A stretch of 64,000 nt of DNA from 62-47 sp051954235 (GTDB lineage Bacteria > Pseudomonadota > Alphaproteobacteria > Rhizobiales > Xanthobacteraceae): assembly GCA_051954235.1 (NCBI GenBank), contig JBQCHY010000008.1, positions 1 to 64,000 on the forward strand, in the 5' to 3' direction. A program made the position numbers and the translations under genes. This document shows positions 17,319-25,305 of the stretch, one piece after another. Below the pieces are notes generated by a model that worked only from the letters and a program-made list of their open reading frames with translations, made no database searches and was not told where the DNA came from. Each line of letters begins with the position of its first letter. The first letter of the stretch is position 1.

Positions 17319-18212
17319 TCAGACGCTCGCGAACTCGGTGCGCGTATAGCCCTGCGCATAGAGCAGCGCGGTGAGATCGCCGTGGTCGATCCGTGCATGC
17401 GCGGCAGCCGCAACCGCCGGCTTTGCATGATAGGCGACGCCAAGGCCTGCCTCTTGAATCATGCCGAGATCGTTGGCGCCGTCGCCGACCGCCAGGGTAT
17501 CGATGCCGTCGATGTCGAACGCTTCGCGCAATTCGCGCAGCGCGGCGAGTTTGGCTTCGCGCCCAAGGATCGGTTCGGCCACCGTGCCGGTGAGCTTGCC
17601 GTCCTCGGCCAGCAGCGTGTTGGCGCGGTTCTCCTGAAAGCCGACCATCGCCGCGACCTTGCTGGTGAAGGCAGTGAAGCCGCCGGATACCAGACAGGTA
17701 TACGCGCCGTTCGCGCGCATGGTGCCGACCAGTTCGCGGCCGCCGGGCGTGAGCGTGATGCGTTCCTTCAACACATCGTCGATGACGCTGACGGGTAAGC
17801 CCTTGAGCAGCGCGACGCGCTCGCGCAGCGCCGGCTCGAACGCGATTTCGCCGCGCATGGCGCGCTCGGTGATCGCCGCGACATGCGCTTTCAGCCCGGC
17901 GAAGTCGGCCAGTTCGTCGATGCATTCCTGGCCGATCATGGTGGAATCCATGTCGGCGAGAAAAAGTTTCTTGCGCCGGTTGGCCTGAGGCTGCACGACA
18001 ATGTCGATCGGCAGATCGCCGCGCGCCTCGCGCAGCCGGTCGGCGATGGCGTTGATGTCCTCGGTCCCGGTGAACGGGATGTCGACTGCGACCTCGTCGA
18101 ACAGCCAGTGCGCGTGACCTGCCGAAGGCAGGATGGCGCGCGCGCCTTCGACGATGGTGGAGTCGAGGGCCGGGTTGGCGGGATTGCAGATGAGCGTGGC
18201 GACGAGGGACAT
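17319..18212 (-). CDS. serB: Phosphoserine phosphatase
   Basis: A 297-residue HAD-family enzyme catalysing the last step of serine synthesis, phosphoserine to serine. An N-terminal regulatory-like domain (1-75) is followed by motif I ADMDSTMIGQECID (nucleophile Asp87, acid Asp89). Motif II (CLVSGGFTAF), the lysine segment and motif III (AVGDGANDLGMI) follow. The ATG at 18212 gives the usual length. It is divergent from miaA with only 16 bp between the start codons, so its promoter must lie within miaA coding sequence or overlap the start region. Confidence 0.95.
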   Translation of the reverse strand: MSLVATLICNPANPALDSTIVEGARAILPSAGHAHWLFDEVAVDIPFTGTEDINAIADRLREARGDLPIDIVVQPQANRRKKLFLADMDSTMIGQECIDELADFAGLKAHVAAITERAMRGEIAFEPALRERVALLKGLPVSVIDDVLKERITLTPGGRELVGTMRANGAYTCLVSGGFTAFTSKVAAMVGFQENRANTLLAEDGKLTGTVAEPILGREAKLAALRELREAFDIDGIDTLAVGDGANDLGMIQEAGLGVAYHAKPAVAAAAHARIDHGDLTALLYAQGYTRTEFASV

Positions 18213-18228
18213 CGTGGATTCGCGGAAA

Positions 18229-19143
18229 ATGAGCACCAAGGCCGTGCTTATCGCAGGGCCGACCGCGAGCGGCAAGTCGGCGCTGGCGCTCGAACTGGCG
18301 CGGACCCATGGCGGCGTGGTCGTCAACACCGATTCCATGCAGGTCTATCGCGATCTACGCATCATCACGGCGCGGCCCACACCAGAGGAGGAAGCGCAGG
18401 TTCCGCACCGGCTTTACGGTCACGTCGATGCCGCGGTGAATTGCTCCGCCGGCATGTGGATTGCCGATGCGGAGCGTGTGGTCATAGAGGCGCGCACCGA
18501 GGGATGCTTGCCGATCTTTGTCGGCGGTTCCGGGCTTTATTTCAAGGCGCTGACGCGCGGATTGTCGGCGGTGCCGCCCATTCCGCCCGAAGTGCGCGAG
18601 GCGGTGCGGGCGCGGCTGGAGCGCGATGGTCCCGAGGTGTTGCATGAGGAATTGCGAACGCGCGATCCGATCTCGGCGGAACGGCTGAAGCCGCGCGACC
18701 GCAGCCGCATCGCCCGCGCGCTGGAGGTGATCGAGGCCACCGGACGATCGCTCACCGATTGGCACTGTGATGGACTGCCACCGCTGTTGCCGCCGGATCA
18801 AGTCACGGCGGTCTTTCTCGCCCCGGAACGTGAGGCGCTTTATGCGCGCATCGACACCCGCTTCGGAACGATGCTGGAGAATGGCGCGCTGGAGGAGGTG
18901 CGGCGGTTGGCAAGCCGTGATCTCGATCCGCTGCTACCGGCCATGAAAGCCCACGGCGTCCCGGCGCTGATCCGGCATCTCGCGGGCGAACTGTCGCTGG
19001 AGGAGGCCGCCGCCATCGGCCAACTCGATACCCGTCGCTATGCCAAGCGGCAGTTCACCTGGTTTCGGCATCAGCTTCCTGAATTCGAATGGGTCGCCCC
19101 GGACGCTGCCGCCGCATGGTTGACCCGCGCAATTTTGTCCTAG
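18229..19143 (+). CDS. miaA: tRNA dimethylallyltransferase
   Basis: A 304-residue enzyme that transfers a dimethylallyl group to A37 of tRNAs reading codons that begin with U. The P-loop GPTASGKSA lies at about 10-18 and the DSMQVYRDL segment just after it. GGSGLYFKALTRGL and the C-terminal TRRYAKRQFTWFR are also typical. The ATG at 18229 is preceded by GCGGAAA; the frame is open further upstream but overlaps serB. It directly precedes the ilv promoter region; A37 modification affects translation speed at some codons, and leader-peptide attenuators are sensitive to that. Confidence 0.95.
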   Translation: MSTKAVLIAGPTASGKSALALELARTHGGVVVNTDSMQVYRDLRIITARPTPEEEAQVPHRLYGHVDAAVNCSAGMWIADAERVVIEARTEGCLPIFVGGSGLYFKALTRGLSAVPPIPPEVREAVRARLERDGPEVLHEELRTRDPISAERLKPRDRSRIARALEVIEATGRSLTDWHCDGLPPLLPPDQVTAVFLAPEREALYARIDTRFGTMLENGALEEVRRLASRDLDPLLPAMKAHGVPALIRHLAGELSLEEAAAIGQLDTRRYAKRQFTWFRHQLPEFEWVAPDAAAAWLTRAILS

Positions 19144-19184
19144 CGGAACCGGGGCGGGAGGCGTAGTTTTGCGCCAACGCGCTG

Positions 19185-19213
19185 TTGACCTGAGGATTTC
19201 AGGCTTCTATAAC
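19185..19213 (+). promoter_or_regulatory. Promoter of the ilv leader and ilvB
   Basis: TTGACC (19185-19190) and TATAAC (19208-19213) are separated by exactly 17 bp, a near-consensus sigma-70 promoter. Transcription would start near 19220, giving a ~190-nt leader before ilvB that includes the leader peptide and attenuator. Confidence 0.8.
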
Positions 19214-19243
19214 CGCGCAACCTTTGGGAAGTTACGGCGATCC

Positions 19244-19309
19244 ATGCGCAATAAAGTTACCAGCCTCCTTATTATCGTCGTACCTTGGCACACCGCCGGG
19301 GGTGGCTGA
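19244..19309 (+). CDS. Branched-chain amino acid leader peptide (attenuator)
   Basis: A 21-codon frame beginning MRNKVTSLLIIVVPWH and ending in Ala-Gly-Gly-Gly and TGA. Six consecutive control codons, CTC CTT ATT ATC GTC GTA, encode Leu-Leu-Ile-Ile-Val-Val, exactly the products of the downstream pathway. It lies between a good promoter and an intrinsic terminator in front of ilvB. Ribosome stalling here when any of the three aminoacyl-tRNAs is scarce should prevent the terminator from forming. A GGGAAG lies 12 bases before the ATG and GGCGA three bases before it. Confidence 0.85.
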   Translation: MRNKVTSLLIIVVPWHTAGGG

Positions 19310-19337
19310 CGTCACCCCGAATTCGGGCGGTGTGTGC

Positions 19338-19360
19338 AGGGCCTCTCGGGCCCTTTTTTA
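19338..19360 (+). terminator. ilv attenuator terminator
   Basis: AGGGCC and GGCCCT form a hairpin with a five-base loop followed by TTTTTTA, about 30 bp after the leader-peptide stop and 50 bp before ilvB. A competing long stem, CACACCGCC (19289-19297) with GGCGGTGTG, encloses a GGGGTG/CACCCC hairpin, supplying the alternative structures expected of an attenuator. Confidence 0.85.
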
Positions 19361-19411
19361 TTTTGGACGTAAGATATCTAGCCGCGCCAACCGGCGCATC
19401 CGGAGAGAGTT

Positions 19412-21190
19412 ATGAGCGACAGCAAGAGCCACGATGCCAACCAGATGACCGGCGCGGCGATGATCGTCCGTGCGCTGGTTGATCACGGCGTCAAACACAT
19501 CTTCGGCTATCCGGGCGGCGCGGTACTTCCGATCTACGACGAGATTTTCCAGCAGGGCGATGTCGAGCACATTCTGGTCCGGCACGAGCAGGGCGCGGGC
19601 CATGCGGCGGAGGGTTATGCGCGCTCCACCGGCAAGCCGGGCGTCGTGCTGGTGACCTCCGGTCCCGGCGCCACCAACATGGTGACGCCGCTCGCGGACG
19701 CGCTGATGGATTCGATCCCGCTGGTGTGCATCACCGGGCAGGTGCCGACGCACCTGATCGGCAACGATGCCTTCCAGGAGTGCGACACCGTCGGCATCAC
19801 ACGGCCCTGCACCAAGCACAACTGGCTGGTCCGCGACATCAAGGACCTGCCGAAGGTGCTGCACGAGGCGTTCTACGTCGCGACTTCGGGCCGTCCCGGC
19901 CCGGTCGTCGTCGACGTGCCGAAGGATGTGCAGTTCGCGACCGGCACCTACACGCCGCCGCGCAAGTCCGACGTGCATGTCTCCTACAAGCCGCAGACCA
20001 AGGGCGATCCTAACCAGATCCGCAAGGCCGTCGCGCTGATGGCCAATGCCAAGCGGCCGGTGATCTATACCGGCGGCGGGGTCATCAACGCCGGCAGCGA
20101 CGCCTCGCAGACGTTGCGTGCGCTGGTGGAGGCGACAGGCTTTCCGATCACGTCGACGTTGATGGGCCTCGGCGCCTATCCGGCGTCGGGCAAGAACTGG
20201 CTCGGCATGTTGGGCATGCACGGGACTTACGAAGCCAACATGGCGATGCATGATTGCGACGTCATGCTGTGCATCGGCGCGCGCTTCGACGACCGCATCA
20301 CCGGCCGCACCGATGCGTTCTCGCCCGGCTCGAAGAAGATCCACATCGATATCGATCCGTCGTCGATCAACAAGAACATCCGCGTCGACGTGCCGATCAT
20401 CGGCGATGCCGGCAGCGTGATGGAAGACCTTTTGAAAGCCTTCAAGGCCGAAGGCAAGAAGCCGAAGATCGACCCGTGGTGGTTCGAGATCGGCCGTTGG
20501 CGCGCGCGCAACTCGCTGGCGTACAAGAAGAGCGACGACGTCATCCTGCCGCAGTTCGCGATCCAGCGGCTGTTCGAGGCGACGCGCGGCCACGATACCT
20601 ACATCACCACCGAAGTCGGCCAGCATCAGATGTGGGCGGCGCAGTTCTTCGGTTTCGAGGAGCCGCATCGCTGGATGACATCCGGTGGGCTCGGCACGAT
20701 GGGCTACGGCCTGCCGGCCGCGCTCGGCGTGCAGGTGGCGCATCGCGACAGCCTCGTCGTCGATATCGCCGGCGATGCCTCGGTGCAGATGACGATGCAG
20801 GAAATGTCGTGCGCCGTGCAGCACGAATTGCCGATCAAGATCTTCATCCTCAACAACCAGTATATGGGCATGGTGCGTCAGTGGCAGCAATTGCTCCACG
20901 GCAACCGGCTGTCGCATTCCTACACCGAAGCGATGCCGGACTTCGTGAAACTGGCGGAGGCTTACGGCGGCGTCGGCATGCAGGTGTTCAAGCCGGGCGA
21001 TCTCGACGGTGCGCTGCACGAGATGATCAAGGTGAAGAAGCCGGTGCTGTTCGATTGCCGCGTGGCGGCGCTGGAGAACTGCTTCCCGATGATCCCCTCC
21101 GGCAAGGCGCACAACGAAATGCTGTTGCCGGCCGAAGCCAACGACGACGCCACCGCCAAGGCGGTCGCCGGCGGCAAGGCGCTGGTGTGA
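19412..21190 (+). CDS. ilvB: Acetolactate synthase 3 large subunit
   Basis: A 592-residue catalytic subunit of acetohydroxyacid synthase. It condenses two pyruvates, or pyruvate and 2-ketobutyrate, in the first shared step of valine, leucine and isoleucine synthesis. The catalytic glutamate lies in RHEQGAGHAAEG (Glu59). The thiamine-diphosphate motif runs from GDASVQM near 454 to ILNNQYMGMV. An FAD-binding middle domain lies between. GGAGAGAG precedes the ATG. Expression should be set by the upstream attenuator. The regulatory subunit ilvN follows after a 170-bp gap filled by a palindromic repeat. Confidence 0.96.
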   Translation: MSDSKSHDANQMTGAAMIVRALVDHGVKHIFGYPGGAVLPIYDEIFQQGDVEHILVRHEQGAGHAAEGYARSTGKPGVVLVTSGPGATNMVTPLADALMDSIPLVCITGQVPTHLIGNDAFQECDTVGITRPCTKHNWLVRDIKDLPKVLHEAFYVATSGRPGPVVVDVPKDVQFATGTYTPPRKSDVHVSYKPQTKGDPNQIRKAVALMANAKRPVIYTGGGVINAGSDASQTLRALVEATGFPITSTLMGLGAYPASGKNWLGMLGMHGTYEANMAMHDCDVMLCIGARFDDRITGRTDAFSPGSKKIHIDIDPSSINKNIRVDVPIIGDAGSVMEDLLKAFKAEGKKPKIDPWWFEIGRWRARNSLAYKKSDDVILPQFAIQRLFEATRGHDTYITTEVGQHQMWAAQFFGFEEPHRWMTSGGLGTMGYGLPAALGVQVAHRDSLVVDIAGDASVQMTMQEMSCAVQHELPIKIFILNNQYMGMVRQWQQLLHGNRLSHSYTEAMPDFVKLAEAYGGVGMQVFKPGDLDGALHEMIKVKKPVLFDCRVAALENCFPMIPSGKAHNEMLLPAEANDDATAKAVAGGKALV

Positions 21191-21198
21191 GTTCTTTT

Positions 21199-21331
21199 CA
21201 CCTCTCCCCGCTTGCGGGGAGAGGTCGGATTTCAAGCGAAGCGCGAAATCCGGGTGAGGGGGGCCGCGCGATGCGGCAAGCCCCTCACCCCCAACCCTCT
21301 CCCCGTTAGAACGGGGAGAGGGAGCGCGCGG
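21199..21331. repeat. Palindromic repeat between ilvB and ilvN
   Basis: Two hairpins, CTCTCCCCGCTTGCGGGGAGAG and CTCTCCCCGTTAGAACGGGGAGAG, flank inverted CGGGTGAGGGG / CCCCTCACCC segments. This is a repeat type common between genes in bradyrhizobia. It fills almost the whole spacer between two subunits of one enzyme, so both genes are probably still co-transcribed through it. Confidence 0.85.
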
Positions 21332-21364
21332 TGCCAAACGACAAGCTAACGCGAGATGATTGCA

Positions 21365-21907
21365 ATGACCCAGCCTGCCTCCGCCTATTTCATGGAAGAG
21401 CGCCACGACCCCAACGAAACCCACACGCTGTCCGTGCTGGTCGCCAACGAGCCCGGTGTGCTCGCGCGGGTGATCGGCCTGTTCTCCGGCCGCGGTTACA
21501 ACATCGAAAGTCTCACGGTGTCGGAGACCGAGAGCCAGAAGCACGTCTCGCGCATCACCATCGTCACCACCGGCACGCCGATGGTGATTACCCAGATCAA
21601 GCATCAGCTCGACCGCATGATCCCGGTCTATCAGGTCGTGGACATGACGTTGACGGGCCGCTCCATCGAGCGTGAGCTGGCGATGGTCAAGGTGAAGGGT
21701 TCCGGCGATCAGCGCATCGAGGCGATGCGGCTTGCCGAAGTGTTTCGTGCCCGTGTGGTTGATGCCACCAACGAGAGCTTCGTGTTCGAGATCACTGGCG
21801 CGACCTCCAAGATCGATCAGTTCGTTAATCTGATGCGGCCGATCGGTCTGGTCGAGGTGTCGCGCACCGGTGTCGCCGCCATTTCGCGCGGGCCTGAAGG
21901 AATGTGA
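21365..21907 (+). CDS. ilvN: Acetolactate synthase small (regulatory) subunit
   Basis: A 180-residue regulatory subunit. The N-terminal ACT domain (LSVLVANEPGVLARVIGLFS, about 18-90) binds valine for feedback inhibition, and the C-terminal ALS_ss domain follows with ELAMVKVKG. It activates the large subunit and makes it valine-sensitive. The ATG at 21365 (MTQPASAYFMEE) fits related proteins as recalled; an in-frame ATG at 21356 is equally possible. Confidence 0.93.
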   Translation: MTQPASAYFMEERHDPNETHTLSVLVANEPGVLARVIGLFSGRGYNIESLTVSETESQKHVSRITIVTTGTPMVITQIKHQLDRMIPVYQVVDMTLTGRSIERELAMVKVKGSGDQRIEAMRLAEVFRARVVDATNESFVFEITGATSKIDQFVNLMRPIGLVEVSRTGVAAISRGPEGM

Positions 21908-21921
21908 GCTGCGACTGACGT

Positions 21922-22797
21922 ATGAAGCCGGTCGACATCTTCTGCGCCATTCTGGTGGCTGTCATCTGGGGGCTTGGGTTCATCGCCAGTCGCTTGGCGC
22001 TGGATGAACTCTCGCCGTCGATGATGACGGCGCTGCGCTTTGCCATCGCGGCGGTGCCGTGCCTGTTCATTCGCAAGCCGAAGGTGTCGTGGCCGATTCT
22101 GATCGTGATCAGCCTGACGATGTTTCTGTTTCAGTTCCTGGCGCAGTCCTATGGGATCGCGGAAGGCGTGCCGGTCGGCCTAACCAGTGTGATCGTGCAA
22201 AGCCAGGCGTTGTTCACCATCGCCTTTGCCGCCATCGCGTTCCGCGAAAAGCCGACGTCGATTCAGATGTTGGGCATTGGGATTGCGACCATCGGGCTGC
22301 TGATGATCTGCGGCACCGTCGGTTTCGATTTCTCGGTCGGTGCGTTCACGGTGCTGATGATTTCGCCGGTGAGCTTCGCGATCGGCAATCTGTTGCTGCG
22401 TCTCGCGCCTCACGTGCCGATGTTCGATCTCTTCGCGTGGCTCTACCTGATCCCGCCGCTGCCGCTGTTTGCCTTGGCGCTGATCGTCGACGGGCCGCAG
22501 GCGAGTTGGCACGATCTCACGCATATGTCGCTCACCGGCGGTTTGAGCATGCTGGCCATCGGCATCTTTACCACCAGCTTTGGCTATTGGCTCTGGGGAC
22601 GGCTGTTGCGCACCTACACGGCGGCGCAGGTGACGCCGTTTGCCTTGCTGGTGCCGTTCGTCGGCGCGGCGTCGTCCGCTGTGGTGTTCCATGAGAAGTT
22701 CGGCTTTCTTCGCCTCGCCGGAATGCTGACGGTGATGGCGGGGATTGCGGTGATGCTGCTGTCGCGGCGGCCGCCGGCGCCGGCAGGGGCGGGGTGA
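21922..22797 (+). CDS. EamA family (DMT) transporter
   Basis: A 291-residue drug/metabolite transporter with ten predicted helices in two EamA repeats (about 5-140 and 150-285). The opening DIFCAILVAVIWGLGFIASR is typical, as are GLTSVIVQSQALFT and REKPTSIQMLGIGIA. Several family members export amino acids (O-acetylserine, cysteine, threonine), and the setting between ilvN, a LysE-type exporter and ilvC hints at amino acid efflux. That is inferred from position only. The gene starts 14 bp after ilvN. Confidence 0.85.
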   Translation: MKPVDIFCAILVAVIWGLGFIASRLALDELSPSMMTALRFAIAAVPCLFIRKPKVSWPILIVISLTMFLFQFLAQSYGIAEGVPVGLTSVIVQSQALFTIAFAAIAFREKPTSIQMLGIGIATIGLLMICGTVGFDFSVGAFTVLMISPVSFAIGNLLLRLAPHVPMFDLFAWLYLIPPLPLFALALIVDGPQASWHDLTHMSLTGGLSMLAIGIFTTSFGYWLWGRLLRTYTAAQVTPFALLVPFVGAASSAVVFHEKFGFLRLAGMLTVMAGIAVMLLSRRPPAPAGAG

Positions 22798-22801
22798 GCC
22801 G

Positions 22802-23416
22802 ATGATGGTTGCGATGTCCCAGCAATTGCTGCTCGCCTTCCTCGTGTCCGCCGTCGTGACGCTGTTCACTCCGGGGCCGAACAACGTCATGCTGCTGTCG
22901 TCCGGGCTGAATTTCGGTGTCCGGCGCACGCTGCCGCATGTGGCCGGCGTCACCATCGGTTTCGCGGTGATGGTCGCCGCGGCGGGGCTCGGCTTCGGTG
23001 CGATCTTTACGACCTATCCGGTGCTACAGACCGTTTTGAAGTACGCCGGTGCGGCCTATCTGGTTTACCTTGCGCTTGCGATAGGCCTGTCCGGGGCGCC
23101 AGAACCGGGTGAGGCGGATCGGCGAAGGCCGATGACGTTCCTCGGCGCGGCGGCGTTTCAGTGGGTCAACGTCAAGGGCTGGGTGATGATCATCGGCACC
23201 ATCACGGCCTATGCCGCGATGGCGAGCTATCCGTGGAACATTCTGACGCAGGCCGGGATTTTCCTGTTCTTCGGCTTCCTGTCGTCGCTGACCTGGGCGC
23301 TGTTCGGCAGATGGCTGCAACCGCTGGTGAAATCGCCTTGGCGCGTGCGGGCGATCAACTGGTCGATGGCGGCGCTGCTGCTCGCCTCGCTCTATCCCGT
23401 GCTGGCGGAAGGCTGA
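22802..23416 (+). CDS. LysE/RhtB family amino acid exporter
   Basis: A 204-residue inner-membrane exporter with about six helices. The family signature is seen in FTPGPNNVMLLSSGLNFGVRR, with FQWVNVKGWVMIIGT in the second half. LysE/RhtB proteins export amino acids and related compounds. It starts four bases after the EamA gene, so both exporters are coexpressed, probably with ilvBN. Substrates are not predictable. Confidence 0.88.
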   Translation: MMVAMSQQLLLAFLVSAVVTLFTPGPNNVMLLSSGLNFGVRRTLPHVAGVTIGFAVMVAAAGLGFGAIFTTYPVLQTVLKYAGAAYLVYLALAIGLSGAPEPGEADRRRPMTFLGAAAFQWVNVKGWVMIIGTITAYAAMASYPWNILTQAGIFLFFGFLSSLTWALFGRWLQPLVKSPWRVRAINWSMAALLLASLYPVLAEG

Positions 23417-23584
23417 AACAGGGCCAAGCCATGCGGAAAACCGGTTTCCCCTTTGCGGCAAAATGCTTTAGAGAACGGCAGAATTTTCAGCCGGGCCGCT
23501 GCCGCTGGCGCTGCGGGGGCTCGCATTCACCCGAAAATCCATCCCATCCGGGCAATCGTGCCCGCCTGATACAGAGGAACGACC
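23417..23584. other. Region upstream of ilvC
   Basis: A 168-bp gap containing GCGGAAAACCGGTTTCCCCT near 23432, an imperfect palindrome of a type often seen upstream of genes in rhizobia, and a GC-rich stretch after it. No second leader peptide with clustered Leu/Ile/Val codons is visible here, so ilvC is not obviously controlled by its own attenuator. Confidence 0.4.
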
Positions 23585-24604
23585 ATGCGTGTTTACTACG
23601 ATCGTGACGCCGACCTGAACCTGATCAAGGGCAAGAAGGTCTGCATCGTCGGTTACGGCAGCCAGGGCCACGCCCACGCGCTGAACCTGAAGGATTCCGG
23701 CGTCAAGGAAGTGGCGATCGCGCTGCGCAAGGGCTCAAGCTCGGCGAAGAAGGCGGAAGCCGCCGGCTTCAAGGTGTTCGAGGTGGCTGAAGCCGCGAAG
23801 TGGGCCGACGTCATGATGATGCTGACCCCCGATGAATTGCAGGGCGACATTTATCGCGATCACCTGCATGCCAACATGAAGAAGGGCGCGGCGTTGCTGT
23901 TCGCTCACGGCCTCAACGTGCACTTCAACCTGATCGAGCCGCGCGCCGACCTCGACGTGCTGATGGTTGCGCCGAAGGGCCCCGGCCACACCGTGCGTTC
24001 GGAGTATCAGCGCGGCGGCGGCGTGCCGTGCCTGATCGCGATCCATCAGGATGCGTCGGGCAACGCCCACGATCTCGGCCTGTCCTATGCGTCGGCGATC
24101 GGTGGTGGCCGCGCCGGCATTATCGAAACCACGTTCAAGGAAGAGTGCGAAACCGATCTGTTCGGCGAGCAGGTGGTGCTGTGCGGCGGCCTGGTCGAAC
24201 TGATCAAGGGCGGCTACGAGACGCTGGTGGAAGCCGGTTACGCGCCGGAGATGGCCTACTTCGAGTGTCTGCATGAAGTGAAGCTGATCGTCGACCTGAT
24301 CTATGAAGGCGGCATCGCCAACATGAATTACTCGATCTCCAACACCGCGGAATACGGCGAGTACGTCACCGGTCCGCGCATCATCACCGCTGAGACCAAG
24401 GCCGAGATGAAGCGCGTGCTGGCCGACATCCAGGGCGGCAAGTTCACCCGTGACTGGATGCTGGAGAACAAGGTCAACCAGACCTCGTTCAAGGCCACCC
24501 GTGCGCGCCTCGCCGAGCACCCGATCGAGCAGGTCGGCGCCAAGCTGCGCGACATGATGCCGTGGATCAAGAAGGGCGCTCTGGTCGACAAGACGAAGAA
24601 CTGA
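23585..24604 (+). CDS. ilvC: Ketol-acid reductoisomerase
   Basis: A 339-residue class I enzyme that isomerises and reduces acetolactate or acetohydroxybutyrate with NADPH and Mg2+, the second step of branched-chain amino acid synthesis. The Rossmann motif GYGSQGHAHALNLKDSG lies at about 23-39, and the cofactor loop RKGSSSAKKAEAAGF follows with residues suited to NADPH. The metal-binding acidic residues are in the knotted C-terminal domain (KEECETDLFGEQVVLCGG). GAGGA precedes the ATG. It ends a cluster with ilvB and ilvN. Confidence 0.97.
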   Translation: MRVYYDRDADLNLIKGKKVCIVGYGSQGHAHALNLKDSGVKEVAIALRKGSSSAKKAEAAGFKVFEVAEAAKWADVMMMLTPDELQGDIYRDHLHANMKKGAALLFAHGLNVHFNLIEPRADLDVLMVAPKGPGHTVRSEYQRGGGVPCLIAIHQDASGNAHDLGLSYASAIGGGRAGIIETTFKEECETDLFGEQVVLCGGLVELIKGGYETLVEAGYAPEMAYFECLHEVKLIVDLIYEGGIANMNYSISNTAEYGEYVTGPRIITAETKAEMKRVLADIQGGKFTRDWMLENKVNQTSFKATRARLAEHPIEQVGAKLRDMMPWIKKGALVDKTKN

Positions 24605-24613
24605 GCGAAGGAT

Positions 24614-24691
24614 CGTCATGCGCGGGCTTTGCCCGCGTATCCATTAGGCTTGAGAACGAAGGATCGCCGGATCAAGTCCGGCGATGACTTC
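24614..24691. repeat. Degenerate palindromic repeat after ilvC
   Basis: TCATGCGCGGGCTTTGCCCGCGTATCC is followed by GATCGCCGGATCAAGTCCGGCGATGAC: two small hairpins with TCATG/GATGAC-type outer ends. It resembles a decayed member of the ATGGCCGGG family found inside glyS and near 51.9 kb. Confidence 0.6.
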
Positions 24692-24717
24692 GAGGAAGCT
24701 GAGGAACGACTCGTTGA

Positions 24718-24750
24718 AACGCGCGGGCTTGACCCGCGCGTTTCTTTTTT
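24718..24750 (+). terminator. Rho-independent terminator after ilvC
   Basis: AACGCGCGGG and CCCGCGCGTT form a 10-bp stem with a five-base loop, followed by TCTTTTTT. It lies ~115 bp after ilvC and just before the LprI-like gene. Confidence 0.88.
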
Positions 24751-24788
24751 GGGAAGCTGTTTCGTCAACTTGCGTGTCGGAGCTTGCC

Positions 24789-25184
24789 ATGCAGCACGGG
24801 CGAACGGTGCGGATTATCATCGCAACCAGCATTCTGGCGGTGCCATCGCTGGCACACGCGGCTGACGATGCGCGCTATAGCGCCGAGTACCAGACCTGCG
24901 CCAAAGGGTCGACCGTCGATATCGAGCAATGCGTCGGGCAGCTGACCAAGGCGTGGGATCAACGCCTCAATGCGGCTTATCAAAAGATCATCAAAGGCAA
25001 TCGCAACGCCTACAAGATGCGTATCGCGCAACGGCTTTGGGTTCAGTTCCGCAACGCCAATTGCCGATACTACGGCGCGGGCGAGGGGACCATTCGACGG
25101 CTCGAATTTGCCGAGTGTATGCGCAGTTCCACGGCGTACCGCGCGCTGGAGTTGGAAGATATTCTGAAAGGACCGGGCGGATAA
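24789..25184 (+). CDS. LprI-like (DUF1311) secreted protein
   Basis: A 131-residue protein with an N-terminal signal peptide (cleavage near AHAAD, residue 25). The mature part fits the DUF1311/LprI-N family: a cysteine pair around CAKGSTVDIEQC, then LTKAWDQRLNAAYQKI, an RLWVQFRNANCRYY segment and a final cysteine, consistent with two disulfides. Relatives include the lysozyme inhibitor LprI of mycobacteria, but most are uncharacterised. GGAG lies seven bases before the chosen ATG. It is preceded by a terminator and followed by a repeat, so it is probably monocistronic. Confidence 0.8.
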   Translation: MQHGRTVRIIIATSILAVPSLAHAADDARYSAEYQTCAKGSTVDIEQCVGQLTKAWDQRLNAAYQKIIKGNRNAYKMRIAQRLWVQFRNANCRYYGAGEGTIRRLEFAECMRSSTAYRALELEDILKGPGG

Positions 25185-25217
25185 GGGCGTTGCGTATCGA
25201 GGACATGCTTCTCCTTC

Positions 25218-25302
25218 CGTCATTGCGAGGAGCATAGCGACGAAGCAATCCAGTCCTTACTTTATGATTTTCTGGATTGCTTCGCTTGCGCTCGCAATGA
25301 CG
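25218..25302. repeat. Palindromic intergenic repeat, CATTGCGAG family (copy 4)
   Basis: CGTCATTGCGAGGAGCATAG with the inverted GCTTGCGCTCGCAATGACG, arms GAAGCAATCCAG / CTGGATTGCTTC, and an AT-rich loop. It lies between the convergent LprI-like and ABC permease genes. Confidence 0.85.
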
Positions 25303-25305
25303 CGT

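Noticed and set aside
19358..21604. Very long minus-strand open frame opposite ilvB
   Set aside because: Its His/Arg/Asp-rich composition is the mirror of a GC-rich coding strand. ilvB has clear motifs on the plus strand.
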